From NCBI GenBank assembly GCA_021640185.1, contig JAJXDX010000040.1, positions 1-5,845 of the forward strand: a stretch of 5,845 nt of DNA, given 5' to 3'. Below, one piece after another: positions 4,847 through 5,845 of the stretch. Every line of letters begins with the position of its first letter. Position 1 is the first letter of the stretch. The stretch comes from Oscillospiraceae bacterium. GTDB taxonomy: Bacteria; Bacillota; Clostridia; Oscillospirales; Acutalibacteraceae. The notes under the pieces are model-generated. The model did no database searches. It had not been told where the DNA came from and saw only the letters and a program-made list of their open reading frames with translations. The position numbers and the translations under genes are program-made.

Positions 4847-5845
4847 TATTCGGAAAACATATCAATAGGTATTATCTGCGGTATGCGCCGTGGCTGCTGT
4901 TCGGGCTGCTCAGCCTGACGCTGGTCGACTGGATGCAATTGCGGATCCCCCGCCTGTACCAAATGGTGATCAATGGGGTCAACGACGGCGCGGTGACGGT
5001 CGACGGCGTGCGTGTGCCGTTCGATATGCCGTTTTTGCTGACGCAGATCTGCCGCCCGATGCTGCTGATCGCCCTGTCGATGGTGCTCGGCCGCTTTTTG
5101 TGGCGGTTCTGCTTTTTCGGCGCGTCGCTGCGTACGGTCGCCGATCTGCGCAGCCGGATGTTCGCGCACGCGGAGGAGCTGTCCTGCGCATACTATCAAA
5201 AAAATAAAGTCGGCGATCTGATGAGCCTGTTCACCAACGACCTCGTCACGATCGACGACTGCTTCAGCTTCGGGCTGATGATGACGTTCGACGCGCTGCT
5301 TTTGGGCGGCATGGCGGTATACCGGATGTGGCGCATGGATCCGCTGATGACCGTGTTGTCCATGATCCCGATGGCGCTGCTGATGGCGGCCAGCACGCTC
5401 GTCGGCCGCGTGATGACCAAAAAGTGGGACAGGCGGCAGGCGGCGTTCTCCCGCCTGTCGGACATGGCGCAGGAAAGCTTTTCCGGCGTGGCGGTCATCA
5501 AGGCATTCGTCAAGGAAGCGCGCGAGATCATGGCGTTCCGTGCGATCAATGACGAGAACGAGCAGGCGAACATCGCGTTCACCCGCACGTCGGTGCTGCT
5601 GCGGATCTTGGTGTCGACGTTCGTCGGCTCCGTGATGTGCGTCATTTTGGGCTACGGCGGCTATCTGGCGTGGTGCGGGACGTTCAACGCCGGGCAGCTG
5701 ATGGAGTTTATCGGCTATTTCAACGCCGTGATCTGGCCGGTCATGGCGGTCGGCGACCTGATCGACATGACCTCGCAGGGTAAGGCGTCGCTGTCCCGCA
5801 TCGGGCAGCTGCTGGATGCGCCGGTCGACATGGTCGACCGGCCGG
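4843..5845 (+). CDS. ABC exporter half-transporter, transmembrane domain; cut by the window's right edge
   Basis: The first 334 codons are present and the frame is open at the edge. It begins in the ATGA overlap with the CmpB-family gene, 5 nt after an AAGGAG (4832-4837). The sequence is the membrane domain of an MdlB/MsbA-like exporter. The first membrane helix covers about residues 14-36, followed by an extracytoplasmic loop with a Val/Asp/Gly-rich insert (46-62) and a second helix (about 72-93). The classic coupling stretch follows, with LRSRMFAHAEEL (102-113) then YYQKNKVGDLMSLFTND (117-133). Further on come the conserved SGVAVIKAFVKE segment (near 213-224) and an FNAVIWPVMAVGDL stretch (near 293-306) typical of the last membrane helix. 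The ATP-binding domain (Walker A/B, LSGGQ) lies beyond the edge. Such half-transporters often work as heterodimers with a second one encoded next door. The substrate cannot be inferred. Confidence 0.94.
   Translation, partial: MIFGKHINRYYLRYAPWLLFGLLSLTLVDWMQLRIPRLYQMVINGVNDGAVTVDGVRVPFDMPFLLTQICRPMLLIALSMVLGRFLWRFCFFGASLRTVADLRSRMFAHAEELSCAYYQKNKVGDLMSLFTNDLVTIDDCFSFGLMMTFDALLLGGMAVYRMWRMDPLMTVLSMIPMALLMAASTLVGRVMTKKWDRRQAAFSRLSDMAQESFSGVAVIKAFVKEAREIMAFRAINDENEQANIAFTRTSVLLRILVSTFVGSVMCVILGYGGYLAWCGTFNAGQLMEFIGYFNAVIWPVMAVGDLIDMTSQGKASLSRIGQLLDAPVDMVDRP

Overview
The window looks like chromosomal DNA from a G+C-rich, spore-forming, anaerobic Firmicute of the class Clostridia, most plausibly Oscillospiraceae/Ruminococcaceae-like. 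Three things support this: a SpoIIP sporulation protein, a CmpB-type membrane protein coupled to an ABC exporter, and strong AGGAGG-type ribosome binding sites with sigma-A-like promoters. Codons strongly favour G or C at the third position. I see no rRNA, tRNA, CRISPR array, insertion sequence or phage gene. No intrinsic terminator is convincing in either direction.

Layout. (1) Positions 3-1279, minus strand: feoA followed by the first 341 codons of feoB, a ferrous-iron importer operon. The two genes overlap in an ATGA motif and are driven by a near-perfect sigma-A promoter at 1326-1353. (2) Positions 1382-1570, plus strand: a divergent promoter and an unrecognised 42-codon ORF with a ribosome binding site and genome-like codon use. 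A 23-bp inverted repeat overlaps its -10 box. (3) Positions 1578-3938, minus strand: a probable three-gene transcription unit. It reads spoIIP (septal peptidoglycan hydrolase of engulfment), an unknown 130-residue single-pass membrane protein, then a 232-residue left-handed beta-helix acyltransferase resembling only the C-terminal half of GlmU. A sigma-E-like promoter lies upstream of spoIIP. A Shine-Dalgarno/anti-Shine-Dalgarno hairpin and a possible internal promoter precede the last gene. (4) Positions 4015-5845, plus strand: a sigma-A promoter, a CmpB-family multi-pass membrane protein (GTG start), and the transmembrane part of an ABC exporter half-transporter that runs off the right edge. 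These two genes also overlap by ATGA.

The genes fall into three unrelated jobs: Fe(II) uptake, forespore engulfment/cell-envelope work, and export by an ABC transporter. The two intergenic regions holding back-to-back promoters are about 160 and 150 bp, so there is no long gene-free stretch. Nothing here amounts to a clearly new multi-gene system. The points most worth checking are the 42-codon ORF, the layered control before the GlmU-like gene, and the unknown membrane protein next to spoIIP.
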